Source of the DNA: Dendrobium chrysotoxum
Lineage: Eukaryota > Streptophyta > Magnoliopsida > Asparagales > Orchidaceae
DNA length: 64,000 nucleotides
Reading direction: 5' to 3'
Assembly: GCA_019925795.1 (NCBI GenBank)
Contig: CM034300.1
Span: 35,451,591 to 35,515,590 of the forward strand
A model generated the notes under the pieces. It ran no database searches. It saw only the letters and a list, made by a program, of their open reading frames with translations, and was not told the DNA's origin. A program made the position numbers and the translations under genes. Below are positions 22,860-35,534 of this stretch, in pieces (position 1 is the first letter of the stretch; the number at the start of each line of letters is the position of its first letter).

Positions 22860-24110
22860 TACTTCCAATAAAATAAGCTCCCTCATGATAGATCGATGAC
22901 AAATCAAATCAAAAGAAGATCCTTGCCCTATACATTAATTAATGACACCTTATACAAAAGATCGTTTGATAAGATATGGTTAAGGACTTTAAGTAAATAA
23001 GAAGTATTGAACATAGAAGAATAAGTACATGTTAGATTATATGGGGCACATCAATCGATTCTAAAGATGAAAATGGAAATTTAAAGAATGGGTTATTCTT
23101 GGACATTCATAATTGATGTTGGCATGAAAATTGCATATTGTTGTCATCAATGCCAAGTACATGGGGTGGCTATACATCAACCATCAAATATATTATGCAC
23201 AATTGTTGCTTCAAGGCCATTTAAAGCTGGGTATGGACATTGTCAGTCTAATTGATCCACCTTCTTCCAAAGGTCATAGGTTCATCTTAGCAGATACATA
23301 TTACTTCTCTAAATGCCCAAAAGTAGTTCCACTAAGAGAAGTCAAAGCTCACCATGATCTAAAATTCTTTAAAGACCATATCGTATATCAATTTGGTATT
23401 CCTTGCCAAAAAATATTTGATAAAAGTCAATCGTTTTGAAGCACTAAGATAAATAACTTTGCTAAATTCCATAACATTGATTGGAGATACTTAACAATCT
23501 ATTACTCTCAAGTAAATTGATTGGTTGAGGACTTCAATAAAATGTTTGTTAAAATTCTAAAGAAAATAATGGATGACAACAAATTCTAATGGCGTGAAAA
23601 GTTATAAGAGGCTTTATGGGCATATAGAAGCACATATAAAACTTCTACTCATTCTATAATATTTTCTTTATTATTCAGAGAAGAGAATATTCTCCCCTTA
23701 GAGGTACAGCTACCTTCACAATATATAGCAATTATCTATAAGATCATATAAGAACAAAATAAAAAACTCATACTAAAAGAACTCGATGGATTAGATGAGA
23801 AGTGTTTGATGGCTCAATAGAACCTTAAGATATATAGAGCTAAAATTATTAAAGCACATGATAAATGAGTTCACTGCAGAACTTTCTGAGTAGGAGACTT
23901 AGATTTAGTTCTACGTGGACCCATTTTGGTACATTAAAAGATAGGCAATAAATTCGAACCAACTTGAGAAGGTCCGTTTATGATAGAGAAGGCATATTAA
24001 GGGAGATCATAAAGGAGATCATCCAATGTTACCTATAAATGGACAATATCTCAAATGTTATTATGGTGGATAATGTTAAAAGAGAAATATTATAATAAAT
24101 AAAAAGTTTC
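22860..24110 (+). pseudogene. pol: Gypsy G1 integrase, broken, no chromodomain
   Basis: The zinc-binding region survives as LYGAHQSILKMK and CCHQCQVHGVAIHQPSN (23040-23190). The core reads GMDIVSLIDPPSSKGHRFILA (23231-23295; first Asp), VPLREVKAHHDLKFFKDHIVYQFGIP, FDKSQSF (second Asp) and LVEDFNKMFVKILKK (third residue, Glu, about 23525). Then EALWAYRSTYKTSTHS, EENILPLEVQLPS and GDLDLVLRGP lead to KEKYYNK at 24085-24100, matching the usual 'LKRYY' end. No chromodomain follows, as expected for Tat. It would insert the element DNA. A 102-codon piece (23131-23439) is still open. Confidence 0.85.
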
Positions 24111-25337
24111 ATGTCATTAATTTTGTATATTTCTTGAGTGTACAAAATTTTTTTGAAAGAAACTAGGTCCTGAGGATAATAGTGGGTCCAAAGTTTATAT
24201 TAAAGCATATAAGTTTTGAATTCCCCAAATATTATTAAACTAAATCCTTAAAGAAAGGGTGTAAATTCTTTATCGTATCATTTCCATTAAGGTTGTGATG
24301 GTTTGATCATATAAATCTTTATATTCTATAGTCACCTCTCATTTGACATTCCATCTTCATCTAAATTATCCAATAGGTATAAGCCCATCTACATGGCATC
24401 TTATATACTTAAATAAAATTAGCTAGTGGTGAAGCAAACCCTAGGTGGCACTATCCTAGTTTAAATCTAAATTTGATCCTCTACATTTGGGTTTAAGTCT
24501 GTAATAAAGTTTTATTTTTAATATGATCATCTGCTAGTAGTGGAGCAAGCCCCTCATGGCTCCATCATAGTTTAAACCTAAAATTGGACCTTTTAGATTA
24601 GCTATAAGACTGAGATAAAGACTTCCTTTCCTCATGATGATATGCTAGTGGTGCAAAAAACCTCTCGTGGCACCATCCTAGTTTAAATCTAAATCTAATC
24701 CCCTATGGGTTCGTATAAGTCCATAATAAAGGCTTCATTTTATATGATCATCTGATCCTCTAAGATTGGGTATAAGTTTATGATAAAGGCTTCCTTTTAT
24801 CATGATTATCTATTAGCGGTGGGGAAAGCCCCTCTTGGCACCATCCTAGTTTAAATCTAAATTCGATCTTCTATGTATTGGTATAATTAAATCTAAATTC
24901 GATCTTCTATGTATTGGTATAAGTCCATGATATATGCTTCCTTATCATATGATCATCTGTTTATGGTGGAGGAAGCCCCTCATGGCACCATCCTAATTAA
25001 ATCTTAAATCTAAACCTTCCATGTTTAGGTGTAAATTTCCTTATATATTTTCCCGTTCTTTAAAAATTTCCCCTACTTTGTTGATATAGGTTTGATTCCA
25101 TTTGTATTTTCATTCCTTTTCTTGGTTTAGAAAGAAGATTTTTAAGACTTATCTAATCCATCTATTTGGGAGCTACTATCCCATTTAGATTTCCATCCAC
25201 ATGTCTAGGAGATGCTATCCTAGTTAAGTATAAATCTATTTAATGTCAAATCTAAATGTCAAAAAATATTTTGGATTTAGTTGATTGCTTCGATCAATAT
25301 GAACATGTAGTTCATCACACCTATTGGGGGTCCATTT
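24111..25337 (+). other. Gypsy G1 3' untranslated region
   Basis: Non-coding 1.2 kb between integrase and the 3' LTR, mostly filled by the tandem array at 24422-25030. The last bases, TATTGGGGGTCCATT (about 25322-25337), are G-rich and are repeated before the second LTR at 27728-27741, so they probably include the polypurine tract. Confidence 0.65.
24422..25030 (+). repeat. Tandem array 1: about 110-bp units in gypsy 3' UTR
   Basis: About five or six diverged units with the core CTAGTGGTGGAGCAAGCCCC, TGGCACCATCCTAG and TTTAAATCTAAAT, then CC.TATG..TTGGTATAAGT and a CTTCC..T.ATATGATCATCTG tail. Core starts are near 24422, 24532, 24644, 24811 and 24960. One short exact duplication of about 40 bp lies at 24845-24925. 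Tandem repeats in the 3' UTR are known in Tat-lineage elements. Confidence 0.8.
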
Positions 25338-26990
25338 TGTTGACCCAATTTTTTAATGAGGTCACATCTCCCCATATTAAACACCAATCATTAAAACTAA
25401 ATTATTAAAACACATTTAAAATCCTAAATCAAACTCATCAGTCTATTTTGTGATGGTGATTTCATCATTGACCCTTGAAACCATTACTTGATAATCACCC
25501 TTGACTATCATTCAAACATCTCATCTACCACTAGATAATCACCATAGATTATCAATGGTATGATTATTCCAAATCCTAAGATTCCCTCAATCACTGACCT
25601 CCATTAATCACTTTAATTACTAAATCAAAATCAATATCTAAATCCATCACTTGATAGTTCTTAATAATAGTTAGCTGATCACCTATTCAATCACTAATGA
25701 TCAGCAATAATTACAAATGATCTGACTATTTAAAACCTTAAATATTCCCAAATTATTATCTAAATGAAATATAACTCCAATCCAATGACTAAACCCATTA
25801 ATAAATTCAAATATTCAAAATCTAGTGTTAGAGCCAAACCCAAAACCCTTTAGTCCATAACATACTTTTGGAGTAATTTCCATTGCCTTGAAACCTAATA
25901 AAATGACCATGGATTCCTGATCTATCACTTACATATTCATTAGGCATGTGCTTAGGGTCAACCACATCAGTTAGAAAGCATTTCATGATCCCTTACCCCT
26001 AAAACTAAAAGAATTTTTATAAGCTGTAAAACCTTCAAATATTTATAGCCTATGCCACTGAACATGGCATATTGTGATTTTTGATGTTGGAGGCCTATCC
26101 AACTCATTGATCATGATCATCATCACTATTATGATGCATTAAACCAACCCGAATCTTGGTTTATGATGGTTGTCCACAAAACTCTAAAACCCAAATCTTT
26201 GGAAATTGAATTTTCTTTAAACTTCAACATGACCGAATAAAACTAGGGCATACTACCATCTCCAAATATGTTCAAAATACCATTTGACATGCATTAAAAC
26301 AAAACTAAAGCCATGATCAATTGTGGTTGACCAAACATAGGTTAACTACATAGAATTGAACCCTAATACTACATTTCATATATATGAACCTTACCATTAC
26401 ATGAAACCAATTTCAATGTGTTCAACTTATAATTATAAAAGGGTTGAGACCAATATTAGCTTACACGTTGACCTAGTTTACAAAGTCAATCTAGGTTGAC
26501 CAAATGCCTCCTTAAGGATTTTAACATGCATTTCATATGTATAGACTTGCCCAATCCATAAAACCCCTTTCAAAGTGTTCAACACATCATTTGGAATGTG
26601 ATAAACCAAACCCCAACCCATGAGTCAAGTTGGTTGACTAGGTCAACCAATGTTGTCCAAGTTAAATAAGGTTGACCAAGCTTGCATACATTGAATCCCT
26701 TTCTAAATCGATTAACTAAGGCTTGAGTAAACCTATTTAACCCTATAGGTCTGTCCATAGGATCCCTAGGGCTAACCCTAGGTGTCCTATGCATCGAGTC
26801 CACATGGGTTTGTAACTTGGATTGACCTAATTGGTAAAAAGGACTACTCTATAAACCTAATTTAAAACTAGACTCAATTGGCTTAAGCTAGCACTTCCAT
26901 TATATTTCATGTGACTCATTACAACTTTCTGGTTAGCCTAGTCATTGGGTGGACCATAGCTGACTCATTGGGTTAGCCCAAATTTTCCAT
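25338..26990 (+). repeat. Truncated 3' LTR of gypsy G1 (LTR-1)
   Basis: It starts TGTTGACCCAATTTTTTAATGAGGTCAC right after the G-rich tract (the first 20 bases suffice to identify it). From 26230 it runs in parallel with 9536-10275. The match stops near 26990, where sequence like a gypsy 3' UTR begins, so this LTR kept only its first ~1.65 kb of about 6.3 kb. Confidence 0.75.
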
Positions 26991-26999
26991 CCTCAGGAT

Positions 27000-27741
27000 T
27001 AGTCCTACTAGCGGTAGAGTACGCCCTTCGTGGAACTACCCTGGTGCTAATTCATACTCTATCCTTTGTAGTTAGGAGTTCATCCTTCCTATACGATCAT
27101 TCAATCTTCTTCTCCTTAGGGTTAGGTGTTCTCTTTCCCTTAGGATTGGGCCCCCCAGTGATGGAGTATGCCCCCCGTGGCACCATCCTAACTTTAATTT
27201 CAAATCACAATATTTAATCTTTCATTTCCTTAGGGTTCAAGTTTTCCCTTCCCTTAGGACCAAACCCACTAGTGGTAGACTACACATTTCCTGGCTCTAC
27301 CCTAGTATCAATTCAAACTCAATCCTATAAGGTTAGATTTTCTCTTCCCTTAGGACCAGATCTACTAGTCGCAGAGCATGCCCTCCATGGTAATACCTTT
27401 GTATATAATTAAAACTCAATCCTCTAAGGTTAGGCTTTCCATTCCCTATGAATAATATTCAAACTATATCCTCTATAGTTACGAGTCCTTCCTTCCTATA
27501 TGATTAATTTAGTTTCCTCTCCTTTTATTAGGGTGTAGATATTCCCATCCCTTAGGACCAGATCTGCTAGTGGTAGAGTACACCCTTCGTGGCACTATCC
27601 TAATATCAATTAAAAACCTGATTCCCTAGAGATAAACTTGTCCTTCCCTTAAGAACAAAATTCTAGACTTGACCTTTTAATTCGGTCAACGCCAATATGT
27701 GCAATAGAACATCATTCTATTACACATATTGGGGGTCCATT
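27000..27741 (+). repeat. Tandem array 2 and 3' end of a second gypsy copy
   Basis: Units start near 27007, 27152, 27267, 27360 and 27566 with the core CTAGTGGTAGAGTACGCCC, TCGTGGCAC.ACCCTAGT and a tail CCCTTAGGACCAGA. The core is that of array 1, but the tails differ. It leads to ACACATATTGGGGGTCCATT, the same junction as before LTR-1. This is the 3' UTR of another member of the same family; its internal genes are missing. Confidence 0.75.
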
Positions 27742-27789
27742 TATTGACCTCATTTTTTTATGAGGTCACCAGGACAAATCTAGCCTCCA

Positions 27790-28290
27790 GACTTGTCTAA
27801 GCCTTAAGATCCACCTAGACCCTAGGCCAATCCAAACCCTAGGATCCATTTAGACCCTAGGCTAATCCAGACACTAGGATCTACCTAGACCCTAGATCAA
27901 TCCAGATCCTAGGATCTACCTATGCCCTAGATCAAACCAGACCCTATGATCTATCCAGATCTTAGATCAATCTAGATCTTAAATCAATCATGACCCCAGA
28001 TCTATTTAAAATGTAGACTAACCCAGACCTTAAATCAACTTATTCAAAACTCAAATCAATCTAGATCTTAAGTCAATTCTAGTTTCTGATCAATCTAGAT
28101 CTTAATTCAATCTATATCCAAGTTAATCCATATCTCAAATCCATTTAGATTTCAAACCTACTCAAACTTCAGATCAATCCTAACCTCAAGACAATCCAGA
28201 TCTTAATTCAATTCAAACCATAACTAAAATCCAAACTTTGGTCTAGTTTAAAATCCAAACTCTAGTTCACACCTTAATCCTATCTATGAT
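27790..28290 (+). repeat. Tandem array of about 35 bp inside LTR-2
   Basis: At least five clear units of the form TAGACCCTAGATCAATCCAGA with TCCTAGGATCTACC, decaying to the right into scattered AGATCTTAAATCAATC phrases. LTR-1 and the G1 5' LTR do not show it clearly, so it may be specific to this copy. Confidence 0.75.
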
Positions 28291-30939
28291 CAAGCTTTAA
28301 TCATATCCTATCACATATGATTATCCAAATGATCATAAATGATTTGTATAATTTAAATTCAATCATCTAGACTTAAAACCTAAATCAAACATAGAAATCC
28401 AAACTAAAATCCTAAGTCTAAAGGCCCTATCCTGAAAGCCTTTTCCAGGGATTTTTCACACTATTTACCCTAGTCAAATGACCTCTAATTTAGAGTCTAT
28501 CAATTGAATATTGATAGTACATGTCTCTAAAAGCAACCCTCCAAATTTGAGCTTAATATGAGGTCATTAACCCTAGAAACTAAATTTATTTCCAAAAACT
28601 GTAAAATCTTAAAATATTTATGACATATGCGACTAGGCCTACTACCCAGTGAATTTTGACATTAGAGTTTTCTCTAAATCCTCTGAACGCCTCCAAAACC
28701 TTGATTATGTTCTGTTGAGCAATAAACTATATTTTGATGGACCCATTTTGACCCCCAATTGACTAGGGAACAAAATGACCAAAATACCCCTTAGGGGTAT
28801 TAATTGGTATTTCAAACCAAATGACCTCCAAATTACATGGTACAATTTCCAGCAAGTTTCAAATATTGAACCAAATTGTTGGACTAAAAACCAATCCCTG
28901 GGTCAACCTAGTTAACCAAGTCAACATAAGTTAACCAAATAGGTCCTCTTGACTCTAATAGTCATTTGACTAGATTGACCACTCCTGACCGTAGGACCAC
29001 TTCCAACAAACTCAAAACATCATTCTAGATCTATTGAGCCCAAACCCATTCCCTAGGTTTACCTGGTTGACCAAGTCAATCTAGGTTAACCAAATAACAT
29101 ATGAAGGGTCCAAATAGGTGTTTTGACCCAAATGACCATTCCAGACCCTAAAATCACCTCTAGCAGACCCCATTTGCCATTTCAAATTGGTTCAAACTAG
29201 ACCTAGACCCTAGGTCCACCTAGTTAACCAACTCAATCTAGGTTGACCTGAGTGCCCATTAAGGTTTTAAATGATCATTTCAAGCCATTCAACATGTCTA
29301 ACCCATATCAAACTATCAAATTCACTCAAATCTTCTTTGAACACATTCCTTGGTGATTTGGGTTTGATTGAACCTTTGAGTCATTCATCAATTGATTTAG
29401 TCAACTGAATTCAAGTTAAATCAAATCTGATCTATTTAGGTGAAACCACATCATGTCATCAAATCAATGTTCTTAAGCCTTAAATTTTATTCCAATAAAT
29501 GGTTCAAATACACTTGAGCATATTTTTGAGTCAAACCATTTTGATACAACTTGGTTAAATCTTGACCCATAGTCAAGCCTTCACATACACATTCTAATCC
29601 ACTCGAACTTTAAGTGGATTACAACATACCCATTCCATATCATCCCAACCAGTTCTTGAGACCACCTAGGTGCCACCTCACTTATTGTTGACCAGTTGAC
29701 TGGTCAACATAGTCAACAAATCCCTTTTAATGGTTTAAAGCTTCAAATGGCTTAACCCAAGCTAATCCTCTTTTATCTAAACCATCCCAGTAGTCCTAAC
29801 AGTCTCTAGAACTTTCCTAAAGATACTCCAAGCCTTTAGATTAAGATCCAATGGCTTGGATTAATCCCACATGCTCATAAAGGAGAAAACACCCTTTCCA
29901 CATAAGATGTACGCTTGTCCTATGATTCCCTCTGCTCCCAACTACCCCCAGCACACTTGGCAGCCATCTAGCAACTTCCCAAGATGATCTTAGCCGTCCA
30001 TTTGATATGGAGGAGCATGAATAGGGTAAAACTCCTTGAATCAAGCTCATTCAAACTCAAGCAATATCTATCCATACTCAAGCTCTCCAGTCAAACATTT
30101 TATTCATTTGAGCTCCCGTAAGCACCCCACACATCCCCCACTGAAAATCCAACACCAAAACCTTGTCGTGTTAGCCCTCCAGCTAACTCAAGCATAATAC
30201 ATCCAAGGCTCATTCTTGGTGATCCATTGCTTATCAAATTATGGATTCAAGAGGGAAAATATACGAGAACATATTACAAATTCAGAGAAACCTTTTTCCC
30301 CTCAAACCTCACGGTAAAATCCCTTTAAACTCTAGCTTCAGGTCACACTAGTCTGAGTTAATTAGCATTTCATTAGGACTATTTTAAGCTAAAAAAAAAA
30401 CCCCAAGATCTCTATTCATTATCTTAACTTAAGTTTAAAATTTCAAAACATTTCATCCATTAGATGGGAAGAACTAGCCAAAAATCCTATTTTTTTGGAT
30501 CTAGCCATTCTACGGCACTGCTCAACCGTGCAGTCAATCCCGCAGTCAATCTTACGGTCCGGTGTGATATAGTCCACTAGTTTAAACTGCGGGCAATTCG
30601 ACGGCATCTGATACGCATTTCAATTGCATAATTCATGGGCTATTGAATCTTGGATCACTGGCTTGAATTATGCCATCCTACATTCATTTCAAACCATAGG
30701 ATTGATTGTTACGGACATACATCCATTCGGTGTAATCCTGATTGTTGATTCAAAATTGTGCCTGATCGGACGACCTGCAACCTACGCTTACTTGGTTAAG
30801 TGGCCGTAGGATCGAGAGCACCGCCATTACAATCATTTATAATGATTACACGATGACATAATCATTACAAATGATTGCACACCACCTTTATAGTTTGGAT
30901 CAACCAATAGCAGGCCGCCACGTATCTCCAGCATCGCTG

Positions 30940-32110
30940 TTTTATTTTAATTAATTTAAATTAATTTAAATCCTTTCTTTTACGAGAAAACTTAAAAAAA
31001 TATTTAAAATAAAATATAAATCCAACAAAATTATTTTTCATACCAAAATGCTCAAATTTAAAATTATTTATTTTAAATATAAATTAATTAAAGATATTTA
31101 ATATATTTAAAATTATTTTAAATATTTAAAAATTTACATTTTAATTAATATTTAAATAAATGATTAATTTATATATTTTCAGAAAAATTAAATTATATTT
31201 TAAAATACTTTCAATATTCTTGATATTATTTGGCATATTTTATTTTAAAATTAAATTAAATTTATATCATTTTCTTAAAATATTTCCAATGATTTCAACA
31301 TTTAAAAATTTAATCAATATTTAAATCAATACCAATTTAAGTTTTTTTTTAATTCTAAAATTATTTTTTTATTTTAATTAAATTAGAAAAGTATTTCAAT
31401 TCTTTTAATTAAAATATTATATTTAATATATTTATATAATTTTAATTTTTTTAAATATTTTTAATATTTAATTGATTATTATATTTTCTTAAATAATTAA
31501 ATAATTTTCAAAAATATTTTAATTTGAAGTTAAATCTATTTCAGATATATTATATATTAAATTATTTTTTAAATAATTAAATATTTAAGTATTAATTAAT
31601 AATTAATTGAAATTAAATTCAAATAATTTTTAAAATTTAAGTAAGATTATCTTAAATAATTTAGAATTTTATAAATATTTAAGATTTAATTTGATTCAAT
31701 TTAAAAATTACTTTAAGTAATATATAATTTAAAACTAATTTAAATGCTTTAATTAACTTAAAATTTTAAAAATTCAATAAAAATTCAAATTATTTAAAAA
31801 AATATAAAAAATTTATCACAATTTTTAGAATTTTAAGTATTTCAATTTAAAATAATTTTAGATTTAAATTCTTGATATATTTTAAATACTTTAAAACACT
31901 TTTGAATATTCAATATTTAATTACTATTTAATTAAATATCAATCAAGATTATTTCAAAATTTGAGAAATTCTATTTTAAATTATCTCAAATTATTAAAGT
32001 ACTTTCAATATTATTTTGAAGCTATTTTAATTATTTAAAATTTTCTAGAATTTTAAAAATTAACCTATTTTCTAGATATTAAAATTAATTTTTAAATTAT
32101 ATGTGTTTAT
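30940..32110. other. Extremely A/T-rich island in LTR-2
   Basis: About 1.2 kb of almost only A and T, built of ATTTAAAT, TAATTAA and TTTTAAAAT words with many short palindromes. No ORF and no protein motif. It lies inside the gypsy LTR; the G1 LTR has a shorter A/T-rich stretch at about 11930-12650. Confidence 0.8.
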
Positions 32111-33373
32111 TTTGAGAACTTTGAAAGAAGTTTTGGAATTTTAAACATAGTTTGAAAATTCTTGAAACGAAATCATGGGAAGGATTAGTTTATACTTGTG
32201 CTTCAACTATTCACTAATCAAGATTTTGTCCAAGTTAATCATGTTTAGTCTTTGTATGTTTAGGATGCACACACATGCACATAGCCTAGGCTCTCCTAGT
32301 TCTAAGGACGTGATTGTGTTTATATGTGTGCTTATCATGTATGTTAAGTCCAAGGGTTAGTTAAGACATTTATTTAAGCTCATAAAACCTAGAGACATCA
32401 TTAGGGACAATAATTAAGGATTTATGTTTAAAAAGTTTAGAATAATTCTAGAAATTAAAATATATGTTCAATAGAGTTGAAATTTAAAGCATTCAAACAT
32501 AGTGACATTCTCTGATCTAGAAAAATTCTCACTAATTTTTGAAACCATTAAGCCCCTTAATTAATTTACTTAAGTTTAAACCCTTAATTAACCTCAAAAC
32601 TTCCAACAATTACAATAAATCCAAATAAAATAAAAAAATATAAATAATATCTCAAACTGACCAGAATGCAACCCTTAATCAAAGAAAAATAAAATCCCTT
32701 TGATTTGACATCAAATTTAAGTTTAATTAAATTTTAATTGAAATTTAATATTGAATTAATTTAATTAATTAAAAGTAATTAAAATTCCAAAAAAATTCCA
32801 AACACTTGGGAATCTCTCCTTAGGTCATTCCTAACCTTTGGAGTTGATTTCAAGGAGTTAGGAGTTCATTTAGAGTAAAACCACTGAAACACCCTTAATT
32901 GAACAATTTTAAAAAATTCAATAAATACCCAAAATTTTAAAAAAATCATAACTAATTCAAGAAAGCTCCAAATTCAGTAAACTCAAAAGCATTGGACTCC
33001 ATTTGGGGTCTAAGATTTATCAAAAATATGAGACCACCAGAAATAATTTAGATTTAAAAGGTCAACAATCCGTTCAACCTCAAAGCAAAATATTTTAAGT
33101 CAAAATTTCTAAAATTCATAACTTTCCATAGAAAATTCCAAATCTAGCAAACATAAAGTCTAACTACTCATTAAAAGGACTAATATTTAAACAAAAATAA
33201 AACTCAAGAAACATAATTTAATCTAAAAGTCAACCTTTGACTCCTTAATTAAATGGTTAAAATAATCTAGAAAATTCCAAAATTTGATAATTAATTTTAA
33301 ATTATAGGAAATATTAAGTCAATATTTAAATCACTCAACCAACCCATTAATATACAATAACCACTCCAAAGAT

Positions 33374-33630
33374 GAAGTTTTTAGGATGGACTACTCCGGG
33401 CTACAGGGCTAAGTGTCCTAAGGAGGTCTGGTTCCTCAAGCATGGTGGCACAACGCAATAAATGGATTTAATGGAGTATTAAAATCTTCAAATTAATTGA
33501 TTATTAATGATTTAATCAAGCTTAAAACCCTTAATATAATTATATCAAGTAGGTTTTTAGGCTGGACTACTCCGGGTTGCGGGGCTATTTACCCTAAGTA
33601 GGCGTTATTCCTCGAGCCTAGTGGCATAAT
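33374..33630 (+). repeat. Duplicated LTR landmark, period about 176 bp
   Basis: GTTTTTAGG.TGGACTACTCCGGG followed by 'GGGCTA....CCTAAG.AGG' and 'CCTCGAGC..GTGGCA' occurs at 33374-33455 and 33551-33630. A single diverged copy is at 12665-12740 in the G1 LTR. It is useful for aligning the LTRs. Confidence 0.7.
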
Positions 33631-33961
33631 CCCATGAATCGGTTGATAGCAAACTTAAATTAATTCAAACCATAAAATTAGTAACTAATTAAGTGTAATT
33701 AAAAATTTAATGACCCTCAAACCTTAATCAAATTAAATCATTTAAATATATCGATTACTAATGAAACTCAAAAGATAACATCTCTTTGCATTGGCATCCG
33801 AGGTAATTCCCAAGCAATCTAGGTTTCTTTCGCTCGTTCGATTGATTTCGCCCTCCTCGTGTGGATTGATTTTGTTTTTCATTTACTTTCCTTCTCTTTG
33901 TTTATTTCATTTCCTTCCTTCATCGATTTGAGGTTTTTTTCTAGTTTTTAGGTGCTGGGAG

Positions 33962-35309
33962 ATGATGACTCCGTTGTCATCTAACCCATCGATTTCTACC
34001 CTTTTTGAAGGGAAATCTCATTCTTTCAAAGATGTTTTGGCTAGTTTGTCTACAACTTCATTAAAGTTTCATTTCATTCATTCTTCGTTTAAAGGTTGTC
34101 TGGACTTGTTGTTTGAGAACTCTGTGGTTGCACAGTTGGTTGCTCCTTTTGCTATAACGCTGGTTGGTAAATTTCTTCTAAGGCGCCCGAACGTTGATGT
34201 TATATGAAAATTTTTTCTTAACCTAAAACTATCGGGATCATTTCAATCAGCTTGTTGGATCAAATGAATGTTGCTATCCAACTATCTAATGACCTTGATT
34301 ACAGTCTTATATTTACTAAGAGATCTTACTATATACAAGTGGGTCAAATGCATTTGCTTAAATGGACTCCAAATTTTGACATTAGGGAGGAATCCCCTAT
34401 TGTACCAGTGTGGATTTCCTTCCCAAATTTAAGAATTCATTTCTTTAATACTCAATTTTTATTTGGTTTGGTTTCAATCTTTGGAAGGCCATAGTAAATG
34501 GACCAAGCCACTACTTTTATTTTGCAGCCTTCCGTAGCTTGGGTTTTGGTTGAATTGGATGTTTCTAAGAAACATCCAACTGAGATTTGGATGGGATCGG
34601 AGGTGAAGGTTTATTTCCAAAAAGTGGAATTTAAAAATTTACCCTTCTTTTGTTCTCATTGCAAAATACATGGTCGTAGTATTAACGAATGCTTTTGGAA
34701 GCATCGTCACCCATGCAAAGATAAGTACTCTTCCAAACAACTACTAAGGGTTGACGTTTCTCATGAAGTTACTACCCCTAACCCTGTTATCTTGGAGGGC
34801 AACATCTCTAAACCAATTCAAATTATTGAGGAGCTTATGCAATTAGCTGGTAGTGATCCTGATGTAACGGTTTCTAATGTGGTTTGTTCAAATTATGATC
34901 AGGGAGTTAATGTTAAAAAGTCTTTCAATCCACTTTCTGTTAGTGAGAATAGGGTTGAGCAAATTTTGCCTAATAATGTTGTCCAAAATTCTATTTTTTT
35001 TATTCCATTAGTCCTTGTTTGATTAACAAAGAATTGTCGGATATGGATGGCAATCTGCTATCTAACACAATTTCTAATCCTTTTATTTTGAATGAGCAGG
35101 TCAATGTGATACAAGTTAATGAGGTCAGTGATTTACCTTATAAAGAAAGTGATGGGAATGGAAACCCATTGGAGAAAGGTGAATTAGCTTTGGTGGAGGA
35201 TAGCCTTCCTCTTGGGGAATGCTTTGATGGCCTGGATGGGAGAAGTAAAAGTAATATGGAGGACGATGGTATGTTTATGGAGGATGAATGTCCTCAACAG
35301 GTTAGTTAG
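33962..35309 (+). pseudogene. LINE-a ORF1 (DUF4283 and zinc-knuckle RNA-binding protein), broken
   Basis: ATG at 33962 (MMTPLSSNPSISTLFEG). The DUF4283-like region is split by a frameshift near 34205-34250: VGKFLLRRPNVDVI, then QLSNDLDYSLIFTKRSYYI, LLKWTPNFDI, SPIVPVWISFPNL and SIFGRP; a stop follows at about 34494 and the frame goes on with SVAWVLVELDVSKK. The zinc knuckle at 34651-34692 reads CSHCKIHGRSINEC; the His of CX2CX4HX4C is Arg. A low-complexity acidic C-terminus ends at 35309. ORF1 proteins bind LINE RNA in the RNP. Only a few lesions separate it from an open frame. Confidence 0.8.
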
Positions 35310-35534
35310 AGAGTCAAACAAGATGATAGTAAGCTTCCTTCAACTTCTCATTATAATAGTGATGCTTTTACTCATACTGAGGATATGGGAATTATTGCTA
35401 AATGTTTTGCTAAAGATGATTTTAATACTAGTTTTATTAAAATGCATAGCTAGAGAGGTAGGAAAAGCAAAAACATCATTATTCAATCTCCAAGAATCAC
35501 TCATCGCTCACACACTAGTCACTAACTGTTGCTT

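Noticed and set aside
15640..24110. Endogenous pararetrovirus
   Set aside because: The order gag-PR-RT-RH-aRNH-INT, with integrase, PBS and LTRs, is that of a Ty3-gypsy element; no movement protein is seen.
26579..26803. 74-aa minus-strand ORF
   Set aside because: It lies in LTR-1 in a part that is non-coding in the homologous LTR at 9536-10275.
27780..28290. Telomere-like CCCTAAA repeats
   Set aside because: CCCTAG and AACCCTAGG words occur, but inside a 35-bp unit; there is no run of the plant telomere heptamer.
29841..30050. 69-aa minus-strand ORF
   Set aside because: Chance frame in the more GC-rich part of LTR-2; no motif and no counterpart.
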